DNA of 64,000 nt from Phyllobacterium sp. OV277. Lineage in GTDB: Bacteria > Pseudomonadota > Alphaproteobacteria > Rhizobiales > Rhizobiaceae. The DNA lies in the NCBI RefSeq assembly GCF_900104355.1, contig NZ_FNIY01000002.1:62001-126000 (forward strand), in the 5' to 3' direction. The notes under the pieces were generated by a model. It was not told where the DNA came from and ran no database searches. It was given only the letters and a program-made list of their open reading frames with translations. This document shows, one piece after another, positions 46,355-55,392 of this stretch. The translations under genes and the position numbers were made by a program. Numbering within the stretch: the first letter of the stretch is position 1; every line of letters begins with the position of its first letter.

Positions 46355-48397
46355 TCAATTATCCATGATCAGCGCCAGCGGCGCCTTGAACTGTGCCACA
46401 AGCCCTTCCTTTTCATATTGGACATCGGCGTCACCTGTTCCTGACAGACCAAAACGGATCAGGCGCGAGCCGAATCCCTTCTTTTCAGGAGCTATTGCCG
46501 CCGGACCACCGCGCTCACGCCATGTTAGCACGAATTCCATCTGCGACTGCGCGCGCTGAATCTCCCAACTGATATCCACCCTGCCATGCGCGTTGGACAG
46601 TGACCCATATTTCAGCGCGTTTGTTGCAAGTTCATGCAGCAGCAATGACAGCGAAAGAACGGCCTTGGGACCGAGATTGAGATTGGGGCCGCGCAAATTG
46701 AACTGTGACGTTTCGCCATGCAATGCCAGAACGCTTTCCAGTACCGAGCGGATACGCGCCGCCGACCAGTTCTGATGCAACAACACATTGTGGGCAGAGC
46801 TAAGCGCCATGATGCGCTGCTTGAACGCCTCGACAGCATCCTGCGGCGCATCACGCAGGGTTTGTGTCGCGATGGCCTGCACCATGGTCAGGGTGTTTTT
46901 CAACCGATGGCTGAGTTCCTGATTGAGAATGCCCTGCTCGTGTTCGGCCTGCAGCTTGGCGATGGCGGCATAGGTTCGGTCGGCAACACTGACCACGAAT
47001 TGAATCTCATCCGTCTGCCAATCCCGTGGATTTTCATCATGGACGAACATCAGCCCCACCAGTTCGCCGCCATGCATCAACGGGACATTGATAAAGGATC
47101 GGGCCTGGATTGCGGCATAACCATCATAGTCGAGGGCGAGCCAGTCCGTGCTGTTTACGTCAGAAACGGCGATGGGTATGCCGATTTGCGAGTTCTTGAT
47201 TGTCGCCTTGAAATTAACCAGCGAATGCCGGCCAGCCATGGACTTTAGATCCGACGCTGTCCAGTCGTGCTCCACGTTGAAGAGATCCGCCGTGAGATCG
47301 ATGATGGCAAATCCTGCGCGACCGGCACCCAGATTCTCTCCCAATATCCTTGAGGCAATCTCTGCCGCTTCACCGGTTGTATTGGCATCGCGAATACTAT
47401 CACCAAGTTCTAGCAGTGCAGTCTGCCGGATTTCAGCCTGCTTGCGCTTGGTCACATCCTGAACCGTGCCCCGGAAGGCCACCGGCTGTCCCTTATCATC
47501 ATGGACAAGTTCACCCCGGCGGCTCAACCACCGCAGCGCCCCGTCATCGGCGCGCTTGATGCGGTACTCGATATCCAGAATAACATTGCCGTCCCGTCGC
47601 GTGGACTGGTTCGATACGAGGTGTTTGTCTTCCTCGTAGGTCAATGCTTCGAACGTCGTGGCCGCGTATTGGTCATTTACAGCCAACCCGTAGAGCCTGC
47701 ACATCTCTGGTGTCACCCGCGATGTGTTGGTTTTCATATCGAGTTCGAATGCACCGATGCCACCCGCCTGCTGGGCAGGTACGAGCCAACCATCAATCCG
47801 ATATTGCTTGTTGCGTGCCGCTTCGCTGGATAGCGCGCGCTTGAGGGTGGCCCGAACCGTACGGCGCTGCTGGATCACAACGTCATTGCGGTCTTCAACC
47901 ACGCGGCGCAATTCGAGAATGGTGATGACCTGCTCGGCAAGATCCTGCAAAGCTTCGGCCTGTGCTTCAGTCAGTCCGGCGGGACGCGGCGCATTGTCAA
48001 TGACGCAGAGCGTACCAATTGCTTCGCCGCTTGGTGTGTTGAGCACGGCTCCGGCATAAAACCCGATGAAGGGTTCGCCCGTCACCAGCGTATTGTGCTT
48101 GGTGCGCTCGTCCAACGTCAGATCGGGAATAATAAGAACTGAACCTGTCAGCAGGGCGTGAGCGCAGACCGACTGTTCGAGCGGTGTCTCGCAGGGTTCG
48201 AAACCAGAGCGGGCTTTGAACCATTGCCTGTCACCCGTGACCAGACTGATCAAGGCAACCGGAGTTTCGCAAATCTGTTTGGCAAGAGAAACGATATTAT
48301 CGAATGCCGGTTCGGGCGGCGTGTCCAAGATATCATATTCGTCAAGCGCAGCCAGCCTATGGGCGTCCTGAAGCACTGAAAGGGGCAAATCGCTCAT
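46355..48397 (-). CDS. HWE-family sensor histidine kinase (GAF-PAS-GAF)
   Basis: A 680-residue cytoplasmic sensor kinase. A GAF domain lies near 25-165 (FDNIVSLAKQICETPVALISLVTGDRQWFKA ... GEAIGTLCVIDNAPR). A PAS/PAC unit is near 210-320 (FELDMKTNTSRVTPEMCRLYGL ... GQPVAFRGTVQDVTKRKQAE), and a second GAF near 325-475. The HWE kinase core has the phospho-His near 487 in NQELSHRLKNTLTMVQAIA, the N-box LHELATNALKYGSLS, WxE in LTWRERGGP and KGFGSRLI. Such kinases in Rhizobiales often feed the general stress response or light signalling. No response regulator is adjacent. No membrane helix is seen. Confidence 0.9.
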   Translation of the reverse strand: MSDLPLSVLQDAHRLAALDEYDILDTPPEPAFDNIVSLAKQICETPVALISLVTGDRQWFKARSGFEPCETPLEQSVCAHALLTGSVLIIPDLTLDERTKHNTLVTGEPFIGFYAGAVLNTPSGEAIGTLCVIDNAPRPAGLTEAQAEALQDLAEQVITILELRRVVEDRNDVVIQQRRTVRATLKRALSSEAARNKQYRIDGWLVPAQQAGGIGAFELDMKTNTSRVTPEMCRLYGLAVNDQYAATTFEALTYEEDKHLVSNQSTRRDGNVILDIEYRIKRADDGALRWLSRRGELVHDDKGQPVAFRGTVQDVTKRKQAEIRQTALLELGDSIRDANTTGEAAEIASRILGENLGAGRAGFAIIDLTADLFNVEHDWTASDLKSMAGRHSLVNFKATIKNSQIGIPIAVSDVNSTDWLALDYDGYAAIQARSFINVPLMHGGELVGLMFVHDENPRDWQTDEIQFVVSVADRTYAAIAKLQAEHEQGILNQELSHRLKNTLTMVQAIATQTLRDAPQDAVEAFKQRIMALSSAHNVLLHQNWSAARIRSVLESVLALHGETSQFNLRGPNLNLGPKAVLSLSLLLHELATNALKYGSLSNAHGRVDISWEIQRAQSQMEFVLTWRERGGPAAIAPEKKGFGSRLIRFGLSGTGDADVQYEKEGLVAQFKAPLALIMDN

Positions 48398-48409
48398 GGA
48401 TGAACCCAA

Positions 48410-48729
48410 TCGCCAAATTGTGTCTGAGAGACAGAGGAAGTATCTGCCCTATCAAATAGTCTAATTTCGGCTTGTGACAATTGCTATTTGCAACCGTCCG
48501 TTGTCTTCGTCGTCGCATCCACTCTCAGGTTCAGATGAGCGCTTTCTTCAGCCAGATACAGTCATAACCGTGCGGGATGCCCTCAAGCCTGCCAAACTCG
48601 ATATATCCTTGCTTGCGGTAAAAATCCGGCGCCTGAAAGGTGAAGGTTTCGAGATAGACACCGACACATCCGCGCAGGATCGGCTTCGTGGATTATCGTC
48701 AACATGGTCGAACCTCTGATTTCATCCCG
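48410..48729. other. Gap upstream of the HWE kinase, with a gene remnant
   Basis: No intact gene is seen. Part of the gap (48531-48695) is the C-terminal end of a broken GNAT gene on the minus strand, listed separately. The rest, 48410-48530, should contain the kinase promoter. Confidence 0.6.
48531..48695 (-). pseudogene. GNAT acetyltransferase remnant, C-terminal part only
   Basis: The minus-strand frame ending at the stop 48533-48531 reads RGCVGVYLETFTFQAPDFYR, then KQGYIEFGRLEGIPHGYDCI, then WLKKALI. This is the C-terminal core of a GNAT N-acetyltransferase (RGCxGxYLxTFxFQAPxFYxKxGYxxFGRLEGxPxGH pattern from memory). A stop codon at 48695-48693 lies directly upstream in frame. An ATG-led frame in another phase (from 48705, LTIIHEADPARM) looks like the preceding segment, so a frameshift is likely. 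The N-terminal two-thirds are gone and replaced by the neighbouring DUF3859 gene. It is not translated as a functional enzyme. Confidence 0.72.
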
Positions 48730-49245
48730 TCACGATATGGGGCAGTTCCCTGCCAGGACATCAAAGCTTTTGGTGGCGAATTCGTGTCCCTTCGCGTCCT
48801 GGAGCGAAAAGGTCCACACACCCGATACAAGCTCGTAGCTCTTTTCAAACACCCATCCCGCATAGCGTTGCCGCCGGATAGCACCATCGGGCCAGCTGCT
48901 GCGCAACATGACCCGGCCGTCAGGTGTGTGAATGGCCGGATGCTGTACTACAACCATAATGGGCACGATCTGAAAATCGGGAATATTGAAAGCGGCGTAC
49001 ATAACGCCGAAACTCGTACCGAGGCAGGCGGTGATTTTCTCAGCTTGGATAACTTCAACCGGGCCGTCGACGAGCCTGTTATAGCCCGTCGGCGTATCCG
49101 GCGCGGTTTCCGTCCCGACATCCCTGGCCCGCGTCAGGCCCCAGTTGAGGATTTCAATGGTAGGTTCGCCACCTTGCGCCCTCGCCAACCCTGCCTCCGC
49201 AAATAATGCGAAAAGAAGCAGGGCCAGAAGGCGATAGGTGCCCAT
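48730..49245 (-). CDS. DUF3859 exported protein
   Basis: A 171-residue protein with a signal peptide (MGTYRLLALLLFALFAEAGLARAQ, cut near 24). A predicted beta-sandwich body follows: PTIEILNWGLTRARDV, GTSFGVMYAAFNIPDFQIVPIMVVVQHPAIHTPDGRVML and GWVFEKSYELVSGVWTFSLQDAKGHEFATKSFDV. The closing VSGxWTFxL...KSFDV segment is typical of DUF3859, a periplasmic family of unknown function. It starts 6 bases after the malate synthase stop on the same strand, so it is co-transcribed with glcB. Confidence 0.8.
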   Translation of the reverse strand: MGTYRLLALLLFALFAEAGLARAQGGEPTIEILNWGLTRARDVGTETAPDTPTGYNRLVDGPVEVIQAEKITACLGTSFGVMYAAFNIPDFQIVPIMVVVQHPAIHTPDGRVMLRSSWPDGAIRRQRYAGWVFEKSYELVSGVWTFSLQDAKGHEFATKSFDVLAGNCPIS

Positions 49246-49251
49246 CCGTCG

Positions 49252-51432
49252 CTATGCTGCGGCGCGCTGGGCTTTCAGTTCCAGCCTGCGGCGATGCAGG
49301 ACCGGCTCCGTATAGCCATTCGGCTGGGCCCGACCTTCGAACACGAGATCACAGGCCGCTTGAAACGCGATTGATCCATCGAAATCCGCAGCCATTGGCT
49401 GGTAGTGCGGATCGCCTTCGTTCTGCTTGTCAACGACAGCGGCCATGCGCTTCAGGGTCTCCAGCACCTGTGCCTGGCTGGCAACGCCGTGGTGCAGCCA
49501 GTTGGCGATATGCTGGGCGGAAATACGCAAAGTAGCGCGGTCTTCCATCAGGCCGACATTGTTGATGTCAGGAACCTTGGAGCAACCAACACCCTGATCA
49601 ACCCAGCGGACGACATAGCCGAGAATGCCCTGCGCATTGTTGTCGAGTTCGCGCTGGATGTCTTCGGGCGTCCAGTTGGGCCGTGAGGCAACGGGCACCG
49701 ACAGAATATCGCTGAGTTTGGCGCGTCCGCGTGATTTCAACTGAGCCTGAACTTCAGCCACATTGACCTTGTGATAATGCGTTGCATGCAGCGTAGCCGC
49801 CGTCGGCGAAGGCACCCATGCGGTGTTGGCACCAGCCTTTGGGTGGGCGATCTTCTGCTCCAGCATTGCGGCCATCAAATCCGGCATGGCCCACATGCCC
49901 TTGCCGATCTGCGCATGGCCGGAAAGGCCGCATTCAAGACCCACATCGACGTTCCAGTTTTCATAGGCACCGATCCACGATGCCTGCTTCATGTCGCCTT
50001 TGCGGATCATCGGTCCGGCTTCCATAGAGGTATGAATCTCGTCGCCAGTGCGGTCAAGGAAACCGGTGTTGATGAACACAACCCGTTCTTTTGCCGCACG
50101 GATCGCTTCCTTGAGGTTCACAGTCGTTCGGCGTTCCTCGTCCATGATGCCCATCTTCATCGTGTTGGGCTGCATGCCAAGCAAGGCTTCCACCCGGCCG
50201 AAGAGTTCCGACGCAAAGGCCACTTCTTCGGGGCCATGCATTTTTGGCTTCACCACATACATGGAACCGGCGCGCGAATTCATGCGGCGACCGTTCGGGC
50301 CGACATCGTGCAGCGCAATCAAACCGGTGATTGCCGCATCCATGATGCCCTCGGGCACCTCGTTGCCATCCTTGTCGAGAATAGCCGGATTGGTCATAAG
50401 GTGGCCGACATTGCGCACCAGCATAAGCGAGCGGCCCGGCAGGGTAACCGGCTTGCCATCCTTACCCGTATAGTCGCGATCGGGATTGAGCCTGCGCGTG
50501 ACTGATTTGCCCCCCTTATCAAACGTGTCCTGCAGATCGCCATTCATCAGGCCGAGCCAGTTGCGATAGATGACAACCTTATCCTCCGCATCAACGGCAG
50601 CAACGGAATCTTCGCAATCCTGAATTGTGGTGAGCGCTGACTCCACAACCACATCGGCAATATTGGCCCGGTCAGTCTTGCCAATCGGGTGATCGGCATT
50701 GACGACAACTTCCACATGCATGCCGTTCTTGACCAGAAGAACAGCAGATGGTTTGGCCGCATCGCCCTTGTAACCAACGAACTGCGCCTGATCCTTCAGC
50801 GGTAAAACCGCACCATTACCACCCTTTAGCGCCAATGCGCCGCGATCAACGGAAAGACCTGTTACCTCAGCCCAGCTTCCGCCGTCGAGGGGCGCGCTTT
50901 CATTGAGAAAAGCCTTGGCCCAGGCGATGACCTTGGCACCGCGCGCAGGATTGAATGCCTTGCCTTTTTCGGCGCCATCGGTTTCCGGGATCGCATCGGT
51001 GCCATAGAGCGCATCATAGAGCGAACCCCAACGGGCATTGGCAGCGTTGAGCGCATAGCGGGCGTTCATGACAGGCACGACGAGCTGCGGTCCAGCAGTG
51101 ACAGCGATCTCCGGGTCAACATTGCTGGTCAAGACGGAAAAAGCGCCGCCCTCGGGCAGCAAATAGCCGATCTCGCGAAGAAAGGCTTCGTACTCGTCCT
51201 GCGTGTAACCCGTGCTACGCTTCTCACGATAAAAGGCGTCCAGTTTCTCCTGAAAAGCATCGCGCTTGGCCAGCAGGGCACGGTTTTTGGGTGAGAGGTC
51301 ATCAACGATAGCGGCCAACCCTTCGAAGAAGGCATCGGCATTGACTGAAGTTCCGGCAATGGCTTCGTTCACCACGAAATCGTAGAGTTCCTTTGCCACC
51401 TTCAGTCCGTTGATCTCGATACGCTCACTCAT
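49252..51432 (-). CDS. glcB: Malate synthase G
   Basis: Malate synthase G condenses glyoxylate with acetyl-CoA to malate, used in growth on acetate or glycolate. At 726 residues it is the long G isoform. It shows [25 protein letters not shown] near 290-314, the catalytic region [48 protein letters not shown] near 450-497, and the C-terminal Cys segment [41 protein letters not shown]. The ATG at 51432 follows AAGGAGCATGGC. It is probably independent of the divergent genes upstream; a DUF3859 gene follows. Confidence 0.95.
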   Translation of the reverse strand: MSERIEINGLKVAKELYDFVVNEAIAGTSVNADAFFEGLAAIVDDLSPKNRALLAKRDAFQEKLDAFYREKRSTGYTQDEYEAFLREIGYLLPEGGAFSVLTSNVDPEIAVTAGPQLVVPVMNARYALNAANARWGSLYDALYGTDAIPETDGAEKGKAFNPARGAKVIAWAKAFLNESAPLDGGSWAEVTGLSVDRGALALKGGNGAVLPLKDQAQFVGYKGDAAKPSAVLLVKNGMHVEVVVNADHPIGKTDRANIADVVVESALTTIQDCEDSVAAVDAEDKVVIYRNWLGLMNGDLQDTFDKGGKSVTRRLNPDRDYTGKDGKPVTLPGRSLMLVRNVGHLMTNPAILDKDGNEVPEGIMDAAITGLIALHDVGPNGRRMNSRAGSMYVVKPKMHGPEEVAFASELFGRVEALLGMQPNTMKMGIMDEERRTTVNLKEAIRAAKERVVFINTGFLDRTGDEIHTSMEAGPMIRKGDMKQASWIGAYENWNVDVGLECGLSGHAQIGKGMWAMPDLMAAMLEQKIAHPKAGANTAWVPSPTAATLHATHYHKVNVAEVQAQLKSRGRAKLSDILSVPVASRPNWTPEDIQRELDNNAQGILGYVVRWVDQGVGCSKVPDINNVGLMEDRATLRISAQHIANWLHHGVASQAQVLETLKRMAAVVDKQNEGDPHYQPMAADFDGSIAFQAACDLVFEGRAQPNGYTEPVLHRRRLELKAQRAAA

Positions 51433-51539
51433 GCCATGCTCCTTCAGAATTTTTATTACCGTATCCTTGAACACACCAAAGCATTCCCAGTCAATTCATC
51501 AAAAATGAACATGATTTGTGCCGGAATGGAAATAATCAC

Positions 51540-53555
51540 TCAGTGGGCGATGCGGGGCCTGCCAGTGGCTGTTGCGATCAGCACAGCTTCGATGAATTTC
51601 CGCTGATCTTCGACGGTTGCGGCGCTGATATCCCTTGCCATGGCAATCTGCGCTTCGTCGGTGCCCGCCTCCAGTGCCAGATGTTTGACCTGTCCCCGCA
51701 GCGTGTCCTCGGCAAAGGCGATGGCAAGCTCTTCCTCCTGGAAATCCTTGACCACCGCGCCCGACGAGACCCGGAAGATTCCTTCCACCGGTTGGCTGAT
51801 ATGCGCCTCAACCGATACGCGGACCTGCCCGACCACCGCGCCCAGCGCATTGGCTACATCCGTATCAGCGGGAACGATATCATTGGTGCCAAGCATCCGG
51901 CCCACAGCAGGATAATAAACGGGCGCTGATGCACCAAGACCGATGAGCGGCCGGTCAATATCAAGCTTGATACCCGCAATACCGCCTTGCCCCGATAGAG
52001 CGCGCTGGATCAGCGGGCTCGCCACCATATCAGGACCATCCAGCCCATCCTCGGCCAATATGGTTTCCAGCACGACTTCGGATGAACGGCGAATGAGCGC
52101 ATCATAGGTGCGCTGCGACACCTCGTCAGGTGTATCGCATAGCGGACGGCCCGCGCCGTCCTTGCGGCGGGCATAAAGGATAGCTCCGTAGCGCGCTGCT
52201 TCACCGTTCCAGTTGCTCTGCAAATTGAGAACATGGCAGGCATCGGAAGGGGTAAAGCCCGAGAGATGCACCAGTCCGCGTGCAACCAGCCGGTTGATGG
52301 TCGCGGTTTGCGAAACGGAATTCAGAAGCCGGTCGAGCGGCTGCGGCTCGCGTGTAATCCGCACATAAAGCTCGGCTTCGCCCTTGCTCAATCCCGATGC
52401 CATTTGCTCGGGCACACCGGTCAACAGTGCAAACCGTCCATCCAGTCGACCCGGATTGGCGGTTTTGACCTGCCGTGCCAGATGATCAATGACGATTGCA
52501 CCGTGATTGGCCGCAAGCAGCGAAAGCGGAACGAGACGGCGCGGTCCAAGCTTGATACGCGGGGCCATCGCATTGTCATCAAGCGACACTTCGGAATCGC
52601 CGCCGAGCCCGAAGGTGCGCATCGCCACCGCCTCGACCATAGTGCGAAAACCGCCGACGGTAGCGCCATTGGGATCAAGCCGTGGGCGACCATTGTCGAG
52701 AACGGCAACATCAGTCGTGGTGCCGCCGATATCAGATACAATCGCATTGTCGAGACCGGTCATGTGACGGGCGCCGACAAGGCTGGCGGCGGGGCCCGAC
52801 AGAATGGTTTCGATGGGGCGATGCCGTGCGAAAGCCGCCGACACCAGTGCGCCATCGCCGCGCACCACCATCAGCGGCGCATGAATGCCACGCCGGTCAA
52901 GAAACCCCTCCGTGGCGGCCACCAGACGGTCGATCATCGCAATGAGCCGGGCATTAAGAACCGTTGTCAGGGCGCGGCGCGGACCATTGAGCTTGGCGGA
53001 GAGTTCGTGACTACAGGTGACGGGAAGCCCGGTTTCGCTTCGCACGAGATCGCGAATGGCGATTTCATGCTCCGGATTGCGCACGGCAAAATAAGCGCAG
53101 ACTGCAAACCCCGTTACCTCTTCTTTCAAACGCGGCAGTGCTTCCCGAAGGGCCGAAACGTCAAAAGGTTGCGGACGTCCATAGACATCGTGTCCACCGG
53201 GCAGGAAAATCACCGGATCGGAGCCAAGCGCTGTGCCAAGATCAGCCTTTTCAAGATCAACTTGCGAAAAGCCGACCATGACGAGGGCAATGCGCCCACC
53301 CTGCCCTTCAACAAGCGCATTGGTGGCAAGCGTCGTTGACATCGATACAAGGCGGATCTGTCCGGGATCAACGGAGGCTTCTTCGACGATGCGCTCGACA
53401 GCGCCGGATATGCCGACACTCAGATCATGACGGGTGGTCAGTGCCTTTGCCTTGGCGATAACGCCGCGCGCCTCCGACCAGAGAACGGCATCCGTATAGG
53501 TGCCACCCGTATCAATTCCGAGGAAAATTGCGTTCTCAACCTGTGAATCAGCCAT
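51540..53555 (-). CDS. Hydantoinase/oxoprolinase A-type protein
   Basis: A 671-residue ATP-dependent HyuA-type enzyme, cleaving hydantoins, 5-oxoproline or related rings, or acting as an acetophenone/acetone carboxylase-like subunit. The N-terminal domain shows FLGIDTGGTYTDAVLWSEARGVIAKAKALTT near 10-40. The hydantoinase-A ATPase core is near 180-480 (SDIGGTTTDVAVLDNGRPRLDPNGATVGGF and GLGGDSEVSLDDN). A C-terminal region runs to residue 671. AGGA before the ATG at 53555 fixes the start; the much longer upstream frame has no similarity. The B-subunit gene (hyuB) normally beside it is absent from the window, so it is an orphan. Confidence 0.88.
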   Translation of the reverse strand: MADSQVENAIFLGIDTGGTYTDAVLWSEARGVIAKAKALTTRHDLSVGISGAVERIVEEASVDPGQIRLVSMSTTLATNALVEGQGGRIALVMVGFSQVDLEKADLGTALGSDPVIFLPGGHDVYGRPQPFDVSALREALPRLKEEVTGFAVCAYFAVRNPEHEIAIRDLVRSETGLPVTCSHELSAKLNGPRRALTTVLNARLIAMIDRLVAATEGFLDRRGIHAPLMVVRGDGALVSAAFARHRPIETILSGPAASLVGARHMTGLDNAIVSDIGGTTTDVAVLDNGRPRLDPNGATVGGFRTMVEAVAMRTFGLGGDSEVSLDDNAMAPRIKLGPRRLVPLSLLAANHGAIVIDHLARQVKTANPGRLDGRFALLTGVPEQMASGLSKGEAELYVRITREPQPLDRLLNSVSQTATINRLVARGLVHLSGFTPSDACHVLNLQSNWNGEAARYGAILYARRKDGAGRPLCDTPDEVSQRTYDALIRRSSEVVLETILAEDGLDGPDMVASPLIQRALSGQGGIAGIKLDIDRPLIGLGASAPVYYPAVGRMLGTNDIVPADTDVANALGAVVGQVRVSVEAHISQPVEGIFRVSSGAVVKDFQEEELAIAFAEDTLRGQVKHLALEAGTDEAQIAMARDISAATVEDQRKFIEAVLIATATGRPRIAH

Positions 53556-53700
53556 GATGTCCTGCGCCTGTTGAGGCAGGGTTATCGCAAGACACCGCGT
53601 ACGACTAGCGTCATTCCGACCATTTGCCGCCGCAACGGCACAAGAGTGCCGGAACCATTCAAATCCTGTTACGTTGTGACGTGGGACAAAGGGGACTTCA

Positions 53701-54660
53701 ATGGCATCACAATCTGGCAGCCATGCGGGATCGAAGAAGGTCATCTATGCCGCCATTCTAGGCAATCTTCTGATCGCGGCGACAAAATTCATTGCTGCCT
53801 TCTTCACCGGCAGTTCGGCCATGTTATCGGAAGGTGTTCACTCGCTTGTCGATACGGGAAATGGCGGATTGCTGCTTTACGGGTTGCGGCGCGCGGCCAA
53901 ACCAGCGGATAAATCGCATCCGCTCGGCCATGGACGCGAGCTTTATTTCTGGAGCTTTATCGTTGCCCTGCTGGTTTTCGCTGTGGGTGCCGGTGTGTCC
54001 TTTTATGAGGGCCTGATCCATATTCTTGAGCCAGAGCCGGTGTCGAATCCCATCGTTAATTATGTGGTCTTGGGCTTTGCGCTGCTTTTCGAGGGCATCT
54101 CATGGACGGTTGCCTTGAAAGAGTTCCGGACCATGAAAGGCAAGCTTGGCTATCTCGAAGCCGTAAAGCAGAGCAAAGACCCAAGTGTTTTTACGGTCCT
54201 GTTTGAAGATACGGCGGCTTTGCTCGGCCTCATTGTCGCCTTCGTCGGTATTTCTGCCGCGCAATTGTTCAATATGCCGGAGCTTGATGGTGTTGCCTCG
54301 ATCGGGATTGCGATCATTCTCGGCGCAACGGCGATTTTCCTCGCGCGGGAAAGCAAGGGACTGCTGATCGGCGAGTCGGCACTGCCCGAAGCGGAACAGC
54401 AGATCCTTGCTATTGCCAGCAAAGACCCGGCTATTCAGCAGGCCAATGGTGTGCTGACGGTGCATATGGGACCCAAGCAGATTGTCGCCGGGCTCAGCAT
54501 CGAGTTTGAGGATCATCTGACCGCGCCCGATATTGAAGCCTGTGTCGAGCGTATTGAAACGGCGATACGTCAGGCCAATCCGGACATTGTCTCCGTATTC
54601 GTCAAGCCGCAGACAGCGAGTACCTGGAAAATGCGCCGGCAGAAAATCATTGAAGGCTGA
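53701..54660 (+). CDS. Cation diffusion facilitator family transporter
   Basis: A 319-residue inner-membrane divalent metal exporter of the CDF family. Six helices lie in the first 225 residues. The metal-site helix carries AMLSEGVHSLVDTGNGGLLLYGLRRAAKPADKSHPLGHGRELYFWS, with the HxxxD of helix II near 47-51. The second site is SVFTVLFEDTAALLGLIVAFVG near 161-182. A cytoplasmic metallochaperone-like C-terminal domain (about 235-310) ends FVKPQTASTWKMRRQKIIEG. AAAGGGGA precedes the ATG. It is related to the SLC30A9-like branch; the metal (Zn, Mn or others) is not evident. Confidence 0.9.
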   Translation: MASQSGSHAGSKKVIYAAILGNLLIAATKFIAAFFTGSSAMLSEGVHSLVDTGNGGLLLYGLRRAAKPADKSHPLGHGRELYFWSFIVALLVFAVGAGVSFYEGLIHILEPEPVSNPIVNYVVLGFALLFEGISWTVALKEFRTMKGKLGYLEAVKQSKDPSVFTVLFEDTAALLGLIVAFVGISAAQLFNMPELDGVASIGIAIILGATAIFLARESKGLLIGESALPEAEQQILAIASKDPAIQQANGVLTVHMGPKQIVAGLSIEFEDHLTAPDIEACVERIETAIRQANPDIVSVFVKPQTASTWKMRRQKIIEG

Positions 54661-54715
54661 AGTGACTGGAGGGCATACTCGCAGATGAGATTCCAAATCA
54701 GTTGAGAGATGCACC

Positions 54716-55309
54716 ATGGTCAAGGACACAACGAACCCCGAAGTCGATTGGTATTTTGATGAGACCCAGAAATGGCAGGAAGAATTCAGGCTGTTGAGAA
54801 CAATTGTTCTTGCCTGTGATCTCAAGGAAGAGCTGAAATGGGGATGTGCCTGCTACACGTTGGATAAAAGCAACGTTGTTCTCATACATGGCTTTAAAGA
54901 ATACTGCGCACTCCTGTTTTTTCAGGGTGCCCTGTTAAACGACCCCGACCATATTCTCATCCAGCAAACGAAAAACGTGCAGGCGGGGCGGCAGATCCGG
55001 TTCACCAGCGTTCAGGAAATATCCAAGATGGATAACATCCTGAAAGCCTATATTCACGCGGCTATCGATATCGAAAAATCGGGTGCAAAGGTAACTTTCA
55101 AGAAAACGGAAGATTTCGCAGTTCCCGAAGAATTTCAAAGCAGATTGAGTGAGAACCCTGCTTTGCAAGCCGCGTTTGAGGCTCTCACACCCGGACGCCA
55201 AAGAGCATATCTCTTCCATTTTTCCGCGCCAAAACAATCCAAAACACGCGAGACACGCGTTGAAAAATTCATACCGCATATTCTCGGCGGAAAAGGGTTG
55301 GACGATTAG
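54716..55309 (+). CDS. YdeI/DUF1801-type protein
   Basis: A 197-residue soluble protein. The first part (EEFRLLRTIVLACDLKEELKWGCACYTLDKSNVVLIHGFKEYCALLFFQGALLNDP, about 22-80) is the DUF1801 fold. The C-terminal segment VPEEFQSRLSENPALQAAFEALTPGRQRAYLFHFSAPKQSKTRETRVEKFIPHILGGKGL is the Omp-associated YdeI-type domain, typically a bacteriocin-resistance or stress-related region. Its role is not known biochemically. It follows the CDF gene by 55 bases and converges with rmuC. Confidence 0.85.
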   Translation: MVKDTTNPEVDWYFDETQKWQEEFRLLRTIVLACDLKEELKWGCACYTLDKSNVVLIHGFKEYCALLFFQGALLNDPDHILIQQTKNVQAGRQIRFTSVQEISKMDNILKAYIHAAIDIEKSGAKVTFKKTEDFAVPEEFQSRLSENPALQAAFEALTPGRQRAYLFHFSAPKQSKTRETRVEKFIPHILGGKGLDD

Positions 55310-55392
55310 GGCCCATGGATGATAGGGCCTGCGACTTACAGATCCATTTCAGTTTCGCCAGCCCACTTGGTCTAAAGCCACTTGGATATAGC

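Noticed and set aside
52233-53339. 368-residue plus-strand open frame
   Set aside because: Antisense to the hydantoinase A-type gene; no independent support.
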